Assembly: GCF_034087045.1 (NCBI RefSeq)
Contig: NZ_CP139247.1
Span: 3,808,001-3,872,000, forward strand
Length of the DNA stretch: 64,000 nt
Source: Chitinophaga sancti
GTDB taxonomy: Bacteria > Bacteroidota > Bacteroidia > Chitinophagales > Chitinophagaceae
Reading direction: 5' to 3'
The notes beneath the pieces were generated by a model. It ran no database searches. It worked only from the letters and a program-made list of their open reading frames with translations, and had not been told where the DNA came from. A program made the position numbers and the translations under genes. Numbering within the stretch: the stretch's first letter is position 1; each line of letters starts with the position of its first letter. Shown here piece after piece: positions 34,548-45,400 of this stretch.

Positions 34548-37500
34548 TTAAAAGTTCAGTGTCACATTCATTCCATAACTTCTGCTGCCAGGCAGGTTAG
34601 CTGTTTCCCCATACACATTGGCAATCTCTGAAGGATCAAAGTCACCACCTGTCTTGCTATACAGCAACCATAAGTTACGTGCCACCAGCGATACATTGGC
34701 GCTGTTAAATACTTTGTCTAGTCCCAGCTTTTTCAAGGGTACATTATAACCAACAGAAATTTCACGCAGCTTCACAAACGTCAGGTCGTATACAAATTCA
34801 TTAAAGATTTTATTATTGAACATGTTCTGATAGTAGGTATGTGTATCTACATAAGTATCTACTTCGGTTCCATCAGCTGTATACCCTTTCAGATGCATGC
34901 CTCCGCCATCTTCCACCGCATCTCTTTTAGCCTTTCCCCTGTCATTCAGCCCGGCAGTTCTTGCCGTCAAACCACTGAACGTACCCCACACTTCAGATAA
35001 GGAAACGAATTTGCCACCCAATTGCCAGTCTATATTAAAACTGAGCGTAAAGTTTTTCATGATCGTAAATGAGTTCTGTACACCCCCTGTATGTGTAGGC
35101 AAAACACTTCCATAATTGTAGGTAGAATTATTTACAAATGACGTTCCACTGGCATTTACCAACGGGCGGCCTTTGGCATCATACGCTTTACCACCGCCAA
35201 TCAGTTGTCCCCAGCGCTTACCCGCCACATGGTACAGTGAAGGGAAACTGGTACTCCATATCGTACCCTGACTCGCCGTTTGATTAATATTGTATTCCTT
35301 ACTGATTTCCACCACATCGTTCTTAATAAGTGGAGACCAGTTAGATGTCAGGTACCATTTTAAATTCTTTGTAGACACGGGTATCACATTCAAACTAAAT
35401 TCCATCCCGCTACGTTCAACAGCGCCTATATTCGTCAACATAGATACATATCCGCTGGCGCCATTGATGGTCACTGTATAAGGAAAGTCCTTATCCTTTG
35501 TTTTGAAATAAGTAGCGGCAACGGTGATCCTGTCTTTGAGGAAACCCAGATCCATGCCCACTTCAAATGATTGCGAAGCAGCCCCGTGAATCTTTGAATC
35601 TACCAATGCTGCGTTCGTATACATGAGCAGGTTACCATTCCATTTGTTATTCAGAATACCATATAGTGATCCCGGATACCTGTAAGCACCAAATGTTTCA
35701 CTGGTAGTGCCTAATGCTTTGGGTACTTCACCCCAGGAGGCTCTTACCTTACCATAGTTAAGGAATGGCAACGCGCTTTTAGTAAATTCAGAAAATACAA
35801 ATGAGCCCCCGATTGATTTAGAGAATACACTATTATCATCAGCAGGTAGTGTACTGAAATAGTCGTTTCTGGCAGTCGCATTCAAAAACAGGAAGTTCTT
35901 ATACCCCAGGTTCAGGTTGCCGAAAAAAGCACGGTATTTTTCTTCTGATCTGCCATTGCCGGATGATGCCGTGTTGACAGAGTTGCTGATCGTGTATAGA
36001 TTATAAATGGATAATCCTCCATTCGTAGCAGCATAGTTTGTTTTAATGAGGTACTTGTAAAAGTCAGCACCCGCCATCGCATTGATAGAGAAATCATGGA
36101 TCTTTTTATTGTAACTACCCTGCAATTCGATATTGCGCCTGTTATTATTTTCGCTATAGGTATAATAATAACCGACCTCTCCCGTCTGTCCACCACTCAT
36201 AGCCAGGTCTGAGCTACGCATATTTTCTATCCAAAGTATCTCTTGTTGTTTGCGGTAGGTAGCTGTGAATTTCAGGTCCTTATTTACTTCATAAGTAAAG
36301 GAAGCATTCCCAAAAATGCGATCAGTATTTTTATTATAGTTGACATTTTTCAGATAGGTATAAGGGTTATACCAGTAGTTGCCTGAATAGAAATTATCCG
36401 GATCTGAAGCACTGTAAGATGTTGGATTCAGGTGGTTCCAGCTGGCATATACCCCGTTATCAGTTTTCAGGTTTTGCAGTTCCTTCATAATACCAATATC
36501 CAGGTCCCTGTGAAACCACTGGTTAAAACTTCCCGTCGTTGCATTGGCATAACCATCACTCACTTCGCCAAAAAGAAAAGTATTATCATAGGTAATATTT
36601 GCAGCTACCGAAAAGTGGTTATTAATGGCATAGGTACCAGTCGCATTCAGGTTGTTGCGCTTTTGATATTGCGTAGGTACCATACCTTTGATGTACTGGT
36701 TTTGATAAGCCAGTTTAAAGTTCAGCTTATCACTGTTGTTCGAAAATGATACACTGTTATTGGCAGTAATCCCTTTGTTAAAAAAGTTCTTTGCATTGTT
36801 CGGCTGTGGTGTAAGGGCGGCTGTCTTGTAGGAGTATTTAGTGCCACCATACCATGCATACCAGGGAATATATTCCTGCCCGCTCATCTTCGGACCCCAG
36901 CTGGCATCATCTGCATAGTCATGATAATACTTGCCATCCAGCGCCTGCCATGCTTCCGGTTGCCCTGTTGTATAATGGTATTGAATAAGTGTATCAGAAG
37001 ATCCACCGGCATATTCATTCTGATAACGCGGCAAGTTCATAACATTGTCTACCTGGATCCCCATATTCACCTGTACACCCACTCCATTACCTTTAGCGCC
37101 TTTTTTCATAGTGATCACTACCGCACCATTCGCACCTCTTGAACCGTACAATGCACCGGCTGCAGGGCCTTGCAGAATGCTCACATCCTGTATCTCATCC
37201 TGGTTGATACTATTGATGTTTGAAATAATTGTACCATCCACAATGTAAATGGGTGAATTGTCTGAACCGGTTGAAAAGCCGGTAACACCTCTTAACCGGA
37301 TAGAAGCATTAGATCCCAGTTTGGCGGCAGACTGGCTCCTGACCTGCAACCCAGCTACTTTACCGGCTAGTGCATTGCTAAAATCGCTTTGCCGGATAGT
37401 ATTAATCTGTTCACCGGTTACTACCTGTGCATTGTAGGAAGTAGACCGTTTAGATTGTTGTGTGCCATAAGCTCCCGATACAAGGATCTCTGACAAATCG

Positions 37501-37802
37501 CTGGCAGCGGGCTTCATCACAACATTGAGTTGTGCAGTTGCTGTGATCTGGATATTTTCCGTTTTAAAACCAACACTGCGTAATACCAGTGTTTTAGCTT
37601 TAGAAGGCACACTGATGGAGAATGTGCCATCCGGACCGGTGACGGTACCAAAGGATGTTCCGACTACACCGACGGTAACTCCCGGTATAGGTTCATCATC
37701 AATACCGACGACCTTTCCGGTAATTTTTCTGGTGTCCTGGGCCACGAGGAGACTGATCTTCAATAGAAAGATCAAAAGGAGCGCGGGTAATTTTCCTTTC
37801 AT
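34548..37802 (-). CDS. SusC/RagA TonB-linked outer-membrane transporter
   Basis: Of 1084 residues, 1-21 are a signal peptide. Residues 25-100 form the CarboxypepD_reg-like domain (ITGKVVGIDDEPIPGVTVGV), about 105-225 the plug (ASIRLRGV, PIYIVDGTI, ALYGSRGANGAVVITMKKG), and the rest is the 22-strand barrel ending in aromatic F. There is no STN domain, so it does not signal to an anti-sigma factor. It is paired with the SusD gene and divergent from a GH43 enzyme, which suggests a glycan substrate. Confidence 0.95.
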   Translation of the reverse strand: MKGKLPALLLIFLLKISLLVAQDTRKITGKVVGIDDEPIPGVTVGVVGTSFGTVTGPDGTFSISVPSKAKTLVLRSVGFKTENIQITATAQLNVVMKPAASDLSEILVSGAYGTQQSKRSTSYNAQVVTGEQINTIRQSDFSNALAGKVAGLQVRSQSAAKLGSNASIRLRGVTGFSTGSDNSPIYIVDGTIISNINSINQDEIQDVSILQGPAAGALYGSRGANGAVVITMKKGAKGNGVGVQVNMGIQVDNVMNLPRYQNEYAGGSSDTLIQYHYTTGQPEAWQALDGKYYHDYADDASWGPKMSGQEYIPWYAWYGGTKYSYKTAALTPQPNNAKNFFNKGITANNSVSFSNNSDKLNFKLAYQNQYIKGMVPTQYQKRNNLNATGTYAINNHFSVAANITYDNTFLFGEVSDGYANATTGSFNQWFHRDLDIGIMKELQNLKTDNGVYASWNHLNPTSYSASDPDNFYSGNYWYNPYTYLKNVNYNKNTDRIFGNASFTYEVNKDLKFTATYRKQQEILWIENMRSSDLAMSGGQTGEVGYYYTYSENNNRRNIELQGSYNKKIHDFSINAMAGADFYKYLIKTNYAATNGGLSIYNLYTISNSVNTASSGNGRSEEKYRAFFGNLNLGYKNFLFLNATARNDYFSTLPADDNSVFSKSIGGSFVFSEFTKSALPFLNYGKVRASWGEVPKALGTTSETFGAYRYPGSLYGILNNKWNGNLLMYTNAALVDSKIHGAASQSFEVGMDLGFLKDRITVAATYFKTKDKDFPYTVTINGASGYVSMLTNIGAVERSGMEFSLNVIPVSTKNLKWYLTSNWSPLIKNDVVEISKEYNINQTASQGTIWSTSFPSLYHVAGKRWGQLIGGGKAYDAKGRPLVNASGTSFVNNSTYNYGSVLPTHTGGVQNSFTIMKNFTLSFNIDWQLGGKFVSLSEVWGTFSGLTARTAGLNDRGKAKRDAVEDGGGMHLKGYTADGTEVDTYVDTHTYYQNMFNNKIFNEFVYDLTFVKLREISVGYNVPLKKLGLDKVFNSANVSLVARNLWLLYSKTGGDFDPSEIANVYGETANLPGSRSYGMNVTLNF

Positions 37803-38437
37803 AATTGTCTGAATTTAGATTTTGGTTTAAAAAAAGAACCTGAGTAGGTGTTGGCAATAAGTTCCTCTCCGCGATTCAGAGTGGGAATCGCGGTAGCTAA
37901 TAAGCATCACAATAAGGCGCGTTGCCGCGTCACTTTCAATAGTTGTTTTGCAATCTTTTAAATACAAATTTGCTTATACCCGGTCAGCATGGGTATAGCC
38001 AAGACATCATTCACATGTGATTGAATAACAAAATAACAGGATCATCATTTCGCCGGTTTGGTTGACATTTACGTTTTAATCAAATGATAAGTTCAATAGT
38101 TCAGGTACTATAGTTGGATAAAAAAATTAGTGCGTCTTTTGCTTATATAAAAATAATAAAAGCAAAGCTTCCTTGTTTATATTTATCAAATTTTAAGAAG
38201 ATTCAGCTAAAATACGGGCAATCTGTTTTACAAACTATGGGCATCATGTAGTATCATTTTCTTTATCTCTTCAGGTGATGAAAACCAGTGCCACAGGGGA
38301 ATTGGTGGATGGGTGGTTATCCTGGTTTTTTATAGATAGTGCGGTGTTTTTTACCTTGTGAAATTTTTTATATTGGGTGAAGCACTATGGTGTGAATTTT
38401 ATTTGTGGTATATTTGTCTTACTGACAATTATAATCC
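37803..38437 (+). other. Divergent intergenic region with leader hairpin
   Basis: There is no gene in 635 bases. A 9-bp perfect stem (37869-37877 with 37885-37893) lies 67 bases upstream of the SusC start, in its expected 5' leader. It has no T-run. The rest is AT-rich with no recognised operator. Confidence 0.5.
38409..38416 (+). promoter_or_regulatory. Candidate -7 element of GH43 gene
   Basis: TATATTTG fits TAnnTTTG and ends 21 bases before the ATG. A good -33 TTTG was not found at the normal spacing. Confidence 0.4.
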
Positions 38438-39409
38438 ATGAGACATTTATTTACCTGTATCCTCCTCACGCTGACAACATCATTGCATGCACAGATCCAC
38501 CCTGCTGCTCCATGGCCGGATAACAATGGCAATCATATTCAGGCACATGGTGGTGGTATTATCAGGATCAAAGATACTTACTATTGGTATGGCGAAGAAA
38601 GGCGGCAGGGACTGGATACCGGGCATCGTTATGTGAGTTGTTATGCAAGTAAAGACCTGATGCACTGGACTTCCAAAGGGGATGTGTTAAAATTGTCTGA
38701 TCCTGAGCACCTCGGACATCATTGGGTATTGGAAAGACCGAAAGTATATTACAATAAGAAATCTAAAAAGTACGTCATGTACTTTCACCTCGATGATCGT
38801 AGTTATAAATTCGCCCGTGTGGGAATTGCGGTGAGCAATAAACCCGATGGCAATTATACTTACGTAAAGAGCTTTCGCCCGCTGGGTTTCGAAAGTCGTG
38901 ATATCGGGCAGTTCATCGATGATGATGGTACGGCGTATATAGTGTTTGAAGACAGGCCGAATGGCTTTCACATTGCGAAGTTGTCGGATGATTACATGGA
39001 TGTGGAGAAGGATATGAGCCTGGTGAAAGCACCAATGGAAGGTGGGGCGATTGTACATTATAAAGGACTGTATTATTCCATTGGTTCACGGCTCACAGGC
39101 TGGGACCCTAATCCCAATAAATACGCTACTGCACCGACCCTGGAAGGTCCGTGGACGGAGTTTAAAGACATCGCACCACCAGAAAAGAAAACGTACGGCT
39201 CACAATCTACGATGTTATTGAAAGTAGATACCACGGTGATATTTATGGGAGATATCTGGAAGCCTAAAGAACAATGGAATTCCGCTTACCTTTGGATGCC
39301 ATTGCAGATAGGTGATGGAAAGCTATTCCTGCCGGAGCCTCAGCCCTGGACGATAGATGTGAAGACGGGGGCGTGGAAAAGGATAGATGGATCTACGGTG
39401 TCGAAATGA
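38438..39409 (+). CDS. Glycoside hydrolase family 43 enzyme
   Basis: The 323-residue secreted protein has a signal peptide cleaved near residue 19 (SLHAQ). It then follows the five-bladed beta-propeller pattern: AHGGGIIRIKDTYYWYGEE, ERPKVYYNKKSKKYVMYFH, GFESRDIGQFIDDDGTAYIVF and EGGAIVHYKGLYYSIGS. These resemble the GH43 subfamily with galactofuranosidase- or galactanase-like members. It is divergent from the SusC/SusD operon and probably works on the same glycan. The precise substrate cannot be told. Confidence 0.85.
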   Translation: MRHLFTCILLTLTTSLHAQIHPAAPWPDNNGNHIQAHGGGIIRIKDTYYWYGEERRQGLDTGHRYVSCYASKDLMHWTSKGDVLKLSDPEHLGHHWVLERPKVYYNKKSKKYVMYFHLDDRSYKFARVGIAVSNKPDGNYTYVKSFRPLGFESRDIGQFIDDDGTAYIVFEDRPNGFHIAKLSDDYMDVEKDMSLVKAPMEGGAIVHYKGLYYSIGSRLTGWDPNPNKYATAPTLEGPWTEFKDIAPPEKKTYGSQSTMLLKVDTTVIFMGDIWKPKEQWNSAYLWMPLQIGDGKLFLPEPQPWTIDVKTGAWKRIDGSTVSK

Positions 39410-39473
39410 GATGGCTAATAAAATAGTCTTCTCTTATTGTAGTGGTGATCACCATCGTCCGCATTCACCCGCA

Positions 39474-40013
39474 TTATTCAAGCAACAGCTCCCTGACCGT
39501 ACCATTTCCCGGCAGATCCACTGCTACTACTACCACCTTACCACCAGGCGGTAACCCCGTCGTTTTATAATACCAATCCACGCCATTCCGGCCCAATACC
39601 GCCTTGCCTCCTTCTGATATGCTGCCTGCAGCATCGAGTACCCGTACCTCCACTTCCGCCACCCTGAATTCATCCTTCGCCGTCACCACCACATCCATCT
39701 CTTCCAGGCGGATATTCTGAATCTCCGGAGACCGGAAAGCATCCTTCACAGCCATATTATAAGCATTCTGGCCAGGTCCTGCAAGCGATTGATAATAAGC
39801 CTTTAGCGCCGGATCCTGCAGGATTACCTTGGCATAAGCCGCCGCAATTGTCATCTTATACCTTGCTTCCAGCTGTTTTTTCGTTGGCTTTTTCTTTGAC
39901 GGGCCTCGTTTCTTCGCCATGATTATCTGCCCGTTCCTTTCGTAAATCGTGATTTGATCGCCGAGCGTGCCTCGCACGAGTTGGAGGAGTATGTTGTCTT
40001 TTACAAGTGCCAT
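39474..40013 (-). CDS. Conserved hypothetical, paralogue of 17784 gene
   Basis: Start ATG 40013 (MALVKDNILLQ) matches the paralogue. The 179-residue protein has a basic lysine-rich stretch (KKRGPSKKKPTKKQLEARYK), the helical ALKAYYQSLAGPGQNAYNMAVKDA and the beta-rich VTAKDEFRVAEVEVRVLDAAG. All three correspond to segments of the 17784 product. No signal peptide. The function is unknown. A long inverted repeat lies in its upstream region. Confidence 0.65.
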   Translation of the reverse strand: MALVKDNILLQLVRGTLGDQITIYERNGQIIMAKKRGPSKKKPTKKQLEARYKMTIAAAYAKVILQDPALKAYYQSLAGPGQNAYNMAVKDAFRSPEIQNIRLEEMDVVVTAKDEFRVAEVEVRVLDAAGSISEGGKAVLGRNGVDWYYKTTGLPPGGKVVVVAVDLPGNGTVRELLLE

Positions 40014-40071
40014 AACAAACAATTTTGGGATTATAAGAACAATATTAATACATAGGCTGGATCTATAGTGA

Positions 40072-40182
40072 GACTATAATACCAAATGAGTACTAATACA
40101 TCACTAAATGTTCACCTCAATATCGAATCGATATATAGATGTACTTGTAATGACCTTATGATGTCGTTTTGGTATTATAGTC
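40072..40182. repeat. 15-bp perfect inverted repeat, divergent promoter region
   Basis: GACTATAATACCAAA at 40072-40086 is exactly complementary to TTTGGTATTATAGTC at 40168-40182. Each arm starts with TTTG in the direction of the gene it faces, so each could hold a -33 element for the 40013 gene or dusB. The arms are 81 bases apart. Confidence 0.8.
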
Positions 40183-40195
40183 ACGACGTATTTTG

Positions 40196-40203
40196 TACCT
40201 TTG
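40196..40203 (+). promoter_or_regulatory. Candidate -7 element of dusB
   Basis: TACCTTTG matches TAnnTTTG and lies 7 bases before ATG 40210. The TTTG at 40168-40171 could be its -33, though the spacing (24) is long. If used, the mRNA would be nearly leaderless. Confidence 0.4.
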
Positions 40204-40209
40204 CACCCT

Positions 40210-41247
40210 ATGGTTAAGATCGATCAAATAGTGCTGCCCGATTTCCCTTTGCTTCTTGCGCCTATGGAAGACGTGAGCGACCCGCCATTTCGCGTGGTGT
40301 GTAAAGAGAATGGTGCCGACCTGATGTACACGGAATTCATTTCCAGCGAAGGGCTGGTAAAGGATACCGAGAAATGCCGTCGTCGGCTGGCCATATTTGG
40401 AGAGGAAAGACCGGTTGGCGTACAGATCTTTGGGGGGGATGAGGACAAGCTCGCTATGGCGGCTAAAATCGTCGATATGACCCAGCCAGACCTGCTGGAT
40501 ATCAACTTTGGCTGTCCGATCAAGGGGATTGTGAACAGGGGAGCAGGATCAGGGGTATTAAAAAATATCGACCTTATGGTGCGCCTCACGGAAGCTTGTG
40601 TAAAAGCCACCCATCTGCCGGTAACGGTAAAGACCCGCCTTGGATGGGATGAAGATTCAAAAAATATTGAGGAAGTGGCGGAACGCCTGCAGGATGTAGG
40701 GGTGAAAGCCCTCGCCATTCATGGCAGGACTCGGTGTCAGTTGTATAAAGGGGAGGCCAACTGGGAACTGATTGGCAAGGTGAAAAATAACCCACGGATC
40801 AGGATCCCGATCTTTGGAAACGGGGATATTGATAGTCCGCAGAAAGCATTGGAATATAAAAATCGCTATGGAATTGATGGGATAATGATTGGCCGTGCGG
40901 CCATCGGGTATCCATGGATTTTCAGAGAGGTAAAGCACTATATTAACACGGGCGAATTACTACCCGGTCCGGATCTCGCAGAAAGAATCGCCGCCTGTAA
41001 GCTTCAGTTACGTAAATCCATCGAATGGAGAGGGCCGCAAATGGGGGTATTTGCCATGCGGAAACACATGGCTACTTATTTGAAAGGGTTGCCGGATTTT
41101 CAGGAGTTGCGCAAGCGGTTGGTATCATCCATTATTCACGAAGAAATAGAGCTGGTATTGGATGAAATACTGGTTGCTTATAAGGGATTTGAATTTGAAA
41201 ACAAACCTATTCAGCTGGTAAATTATCATGAGAATTGCGCACTTTGA
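40210..41247 (+). CDS. dusB: tRNA-dihydrouridine synthase
   Basis: I chose ATG 40210 (MVKIDQIVLPDF) over the TTG at 40201. The 345-residue FMN TIM-barrel shows LAPMEDVSDPPFR, the catalytic cysteine in DINFGCPIKG, HGRTR, FGNGDIDS and IGRAAIGYPWIF, then the C-terminal tRNA-binding helices. It reduces uridine to dihydrouridine in the tRNA D-loop, using NADPH. The last 45 bases are repeated 91 bases downstream, where they overlap the convergent phosphatase gene. Confidence 0.93.
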   Translation: MVKIDQIVLPDFPLLLAPMEDVSDPPFRVVCKENGADLMYTEFISSEGLVKDTEKCRRRLAIFGEERPVGVQIFGGDEDKLAMAAKIVDMTQPDLLDINFGCPIKGIVNRGAGSGVLKNIDLMVRLTEACVKATHLPVTVKTRLGWDEDSKNIEEVAERLQDVGVKALAIHGRTRCQLYKGEANWELIGKVKNNPRIRIPIFGNGDIDSPQKALEYKNRYGIDGIMIGRAAIGYPWIFREVKHYINTGELLPGPDLAERIAACKLQLRKSIEWRGPQMGVFAMRKHMATYLKGLPDFQELRKRLVSSIIHEEIELVLDEILVAYKGFEFENKPIQLVNYHENCAL

Positions 41248-41353
41248 TGATGGCTGGACCATTTCAAGGAGTTAGTCGGATCTGATTTTATCCAAACCTA
41301 TTCAGCTGGTAGACTATCACGAGAATTGCGCACTCTAATGATTGCCAGATCAT
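41203..41353. repeat. Direct repeat of the dusB / phosphatase 3' ends
   Basis: 41203-41262 and 41294-41353 are about 88% identical over 60 bases. The first copy holds the end of dusB. The second, on the minus strand, encodes the end of the phosphatase gene (RVRNSRDSLPAE). The first copy read on the minus strand also gives a close match, KVRNSHDNLPAE and a stop. Confidence 0.85.
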
Positions 41354-42035
41354 CCGTAGGTCTCAATCCTGCCTCATGTTCGAGGTATTTCAATTTCTTC
41401 TCCAACAACCTGGTATCAGATAATAAATAAGAAACGGGATCCAGATCCGTCTCTCCGCCTTCTAATGCCATAAAAGAACTGATACCATCTGTGGAGATGC
41501 TGATATCCTGCCAGTTAGTAATTGATAAAAACGCCTGCTTACCATACCAGCCATCAAAATCTTCCTGCAAATGATAACCTAAATAATCCGGCTTATTATC
41601 CTGCTCAAATTCAGTTACCTGACCATCTATACTCACCACTCCATCGCCAACCACCAAACCTACTCCATCATCCGGGTCCACCAGGACAATAATAAGTGTT
41701 GTCAACATTTCCTCTTTCGACAATTGCAATTGATTCTTCAATAATTTCAGCTCATTAAATAATTGCTGTACAATACTTTTTAATTGTAAACGCAAAGACA
41801 ATTGTGATGGCTGAAAAAACTCAAGATAATGTCGTTCTTTTACAATCTTACGTAGCAATTTCCCTACTAAAGTAGAAATGAAATAACTATCCGTACCCAT
41901 CGTGCATCCATCCATGACTGCACATAGCAATCTGTCGGTACCGATATGATCATGGAATAAATAATCTTCGCAGTGTTGTAAATGATAAGCGCCTATTTGA
42001 AGAGTGGAGTCAATATGCATAGGTATATGGCACAA
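41298..42035 (-). CDS. PP2C-like serine/threonine phosphatase
   Basis: The 245-residue protein has PP2C hallmarks: CAVMDGCTMGTDS (acidic metal site), LVVGDG, SISTDGISSF and PTDDLAIIRV. It lacks a signal peptide. An alternative start is the second Met (42020). The C-terminal 18 residues lie in a duplicated segment shared with dusB. A substrate cannot be inferred. Similar small PP2C proteins in Bacteroidota occur as isolated genes. Confidence 0.75.
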   Translation of the reverse strand: MCHIPMHIDSTLQIGAYHLQHCEDYLFHDHIGTDRLLCAVMDGCTMGTDSYFISTLVGKLLRKIVKERHYLEFFQPSQLSLRLQLKSIVQQLFNELKLLKNQLQLSKEEMLTTLIIVLVDPDDGVGLVVGDGVVSIDGQVTEFEQDNKPDYLGYHLQEDFDGWYGKQAFLSITNWQDISISTDGISSFMALEGGETDLDPVSYLLSDTRLLEKKLKYLEHEAGLRPTDDLAIIRVRNSRDSLPAE

Positions 42036-42134
42036 AGATACAAATTTTATTAACCCAATTCCAACAGGTTCCTCACCATAATGAATGAAAATGAATAAGG
42101 AACAGATTATTAGTAATCCTACATTTGTAATACT

Positions 42135-42305
42135 ATGAATACAGAGAAATCTTCTTATATAAAAGCGGACGAATCTTTATCCCCTCAAAAGGAGATAGCT
42201 CTTGCCGATCCACAGAAGTGCCCGTTTTTTATTAAACAGTTTGAGAAGGCAAAGGAGTTCATGAAGAACAATCCTGTGCCGGTGGAGTTACTAAAGGTTA
42301 AATAG
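42135..42305 (+). CDS. Small conserved hypothetical (56 aa)
   Basis: An ATG-to-TAG frame reads MNTEKSSYIKADESL, then LADPQKCPFFIKQFEKAKEF and PVPVELLKVK. It is charged and soluble, ends just before a terminator, and has plausible codon use. The family is not recognised. Confidence 0.45.
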   Translation: MNTEKSSYIKADESLSPQKEIALADPQKCPFFIKQFEKAKEFMKNNPVPVELLKVK

Positions 42306-42370
42306 TGTTGCTAAGGTCGCAGGCGAAAGTATTTACGCTTGCCAGTATTAAGGTGGATAATATATTATAA

Positions 42371-42400
42371 TTAAAGCCCCGCTGTTCGGCGAGGCTTTAA
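42371..42400. terminator. Bidirectional terminator
   Basis: TTAAAGCC (42371-42378) pairs with GGCTTTAA (42393-42400), with an inner 3-bp extension after one mismatch. T residues follow on both strands. It can serve the small gene upstream and the convergent glycosidase gene. Confidence 0.75.
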
Positions 42401-42465
42401 TTATTTTGATTCCATATAATTATGGCGGAAGATTTCTTATAAGCACAGGATAGTACCAGTCTTGA

Positions 42466-45400
42466 CTAATGTAATATCCTGATTACATTCACCGAATTCG
42501 GCTTTAATACCACTCGCAAAGAATCTCCCACCACCGTCTCCGGTACATATTCCAACGGCGCTTCCATACTATTCTCCGCATTCGCAGGAGCCGATAAGGA
42601 ACTAATTAATAAAACATGCTTCCCCGCTGTTTCCAGTTTAATATCCGCCATTACTGATGAAGCATACCCATTTACCGCTTTTACAATAACATCCCCATTC
42701 TTCGCCTTCCCCGCTATACTATAGAATTTCTGCGGCGGGATATATTGCATAATCAATGTATCATTTAAAAAGCACTTCACCGTATCCTTGCCCACGTCCA
42801 ATTTTACATCATACCAACGCCCGGTTTCCAAAGGAGTCATTTTCTTTTGATCTGAAATACCAGCCACATCATACCCATTCGTAACACTTTCAAATACACA
42901 ATGACTATTCCACCAGGAACCAATATGTGCCCGTAAATAAGTATTACTATCCAATACTGCAAACGGGATCATGAACGCATTGACCCCACCTGTTTTGCGT
43001 GCCTTCAGTGTTAATGTGTAACTATCGAAAGCGTGGTTTTTTAATACTGCCAGTTGCTGAGCACCTTCCGCAGTTTGCGCAATAGAAGAATCAGTAACTT
43101 TCCAGGTGCCTCTTGGGAATGACCATTCTGAAAGCTCAAATGCCTGACCATTTACTTTGATATCTTTGAATTCAGCTTCTGTATCCCAGGTGCCTGCACC
43201 AATACCTCCTGAATAAAGTGGGGCGTCATTATCAGCAGCAACAGTAACTGAGGTAGGTAAATTGAAATCCGCTTTATTATCTGCGAGTAATTTAATAGCA
43301 TAATAAGAAATACGCGCATAACTATTCGCTGCATCAAAATGGATCAGGTTTACCGGCCAGTCTACATCGTTTTCATTTACTAATAACGGAGCGTAGGATG
43401 ACATTTTTACCAGGTCTGCATTCTTCTCCATGCTGAGTACATAAATCGCATCACTTATCGCTGCCTGCATATTACCTGTGCCTACGCCTGCATTAGTAGC
43501 GTATTCGCCTACGTACATATCCCAGTCACCACGTTTGTATTTATCAAAGTGATCGAAATTCCGCATACTCCAATAAGCATCTTTGTAAGCATGTTCATCT
43601 ACCCGTTGTACATGTTGCATACTGTCTAAGGTATGCCTGTTTACATCACCAATGCCCATGCTGGCTAAAATGGTAATGTTTGGATACTTTGCATGTATGG
43701 CATCATAAAAACGATTATATCGCTTTGCATAAACAGGGCCATGTTGTTCATTGCCCACTTCTACATATTTCAATGGAAAAGGAGCGGGGTGCCCGTTGGA
43801 AGCCCTTAATGCTCCCCATTTGGAAGTAACCGGGCCGGTGGCATATTCTATTGCATCCAGTGCATCCTGGATGTAGGGTTGTAATAATGAATCTGGTACT
43901 GATGTGCCGCTACGGTATTCGCAGGATGTACCTGCGTTGAACACAAACAATGCATCTGCATGGATATCTTCACAGAATTGCAGGTATTCATGGTAACCAA
44001 ATCCATCACTGCTCCAATATCCCCAGGGACTAAATGTACCAGGGCGATTTTCTAATTTACCGATGGTGTTTTTCCAGTTAGGCGCACTTTCGATGGTGAT
44101 GCCTTCTACGAAGCAGCCCCCCGGCCATCTTACAAAGGATGGATGCAGACTGTCGATGAGGGTAGCAATATCATTGCGTAAACCATTAGGTCTGTTGTGA
44201 AAGGTGTTGATAGGGAATAGCGACACGAAATCTACATATGCGGTGCCTTTCGAGCCAAAGTTTAAAACAAATTTTGCTTTGTCAACAGTGCTGTCAGGCA
44301 CAAGTACACATTCGTATTTTTGCCAGTCATCATTAGCAGCAATATCAAATTGATGTGAAGCGATAATATGATCGTGGGATGATATACCCGCTGTGACAGT
44401 ACCTTTATACCCTCTTAAATAGAATGATAGTTGATAGCTTTCACCAGCTTTTACAGCGATACCCCAAAAGCCTTCATTGATTAAGGTGGCAGGGCCTTGT
44501 AGTTTTAATGAGTGTGGTGTAGCAGCTGATAAAGGGTGATCTACAGTCAGGGAAACATTGGGTGAAATTAATTTTGAATCAGTCCCGGATACTAACTTGT
44601 CGTCATGACTATCCCTTTTCACAGACCACGCCGGCCAGTCATTCTTATACGGCCATTCCATTTTCCATGCTGTAGGCGGCGCTTCCAACATGCCATTTAC
44701 CAGTTTAGTCCCCGCTGGTATCCGACTCTCTTCAAATCCCCTGTTCTGAATCATTTCTGCATATAATCCCCCTTCTCCTGCATGACTGATTTCCTCAAAA
44801 AAGATGCCATGTAAGGTAGACGGGATCGTATCTTTAGAGCGTACACTTTTAATCTCAATTGTACTTTGTATAACAGGAATGGCTTTTAGCAATTTTACCC
44901 CATGCGGTGGTATTCTAGTATGAAAGCTATCTGTGCAAAATCTTTCATCACGCTGTCTCCATACATTATGTAATAATACTTTTGATGGCAGTCCTACATC
45001 TTTAAATGATAAGGTGATATCACGATATACGGTATCCAAATTAAATATTCCAATTGCTTTGCTACCATCAGATAATTCCTTCACCCATATATTAACTTTC
45101 ACCCGTATCGCCTGCTTCCCTAATGTATCCTGATCTATGGCAATCACTTCATCATTCGTCAATAAATTCAACGTAAAGCTATCCAGTTTGCGAATATCAC
45201 AACCAATCAACAACGGTGCGGATAACAAACTCCACAAACTTACATGGGTATATTGCTCATCAGGTGTTAGTCTGGATGGATGTAGGCTTTCTCCCCAACC
45301 TACCTGACCTACGATCATCATATCCGGATCATTCCATTTACCTGGTCCTGCATACGATGCCAGTGGTCCCTGGCTAAACCCGATATTATATAAGCTCTCC

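Noticed and set aside
34548..37802. Transducer SusC with its own sigma/FecR pair
   Set aside because: This copy lacks an STN domain and no sigma or anti-sigma gene is adjacent.
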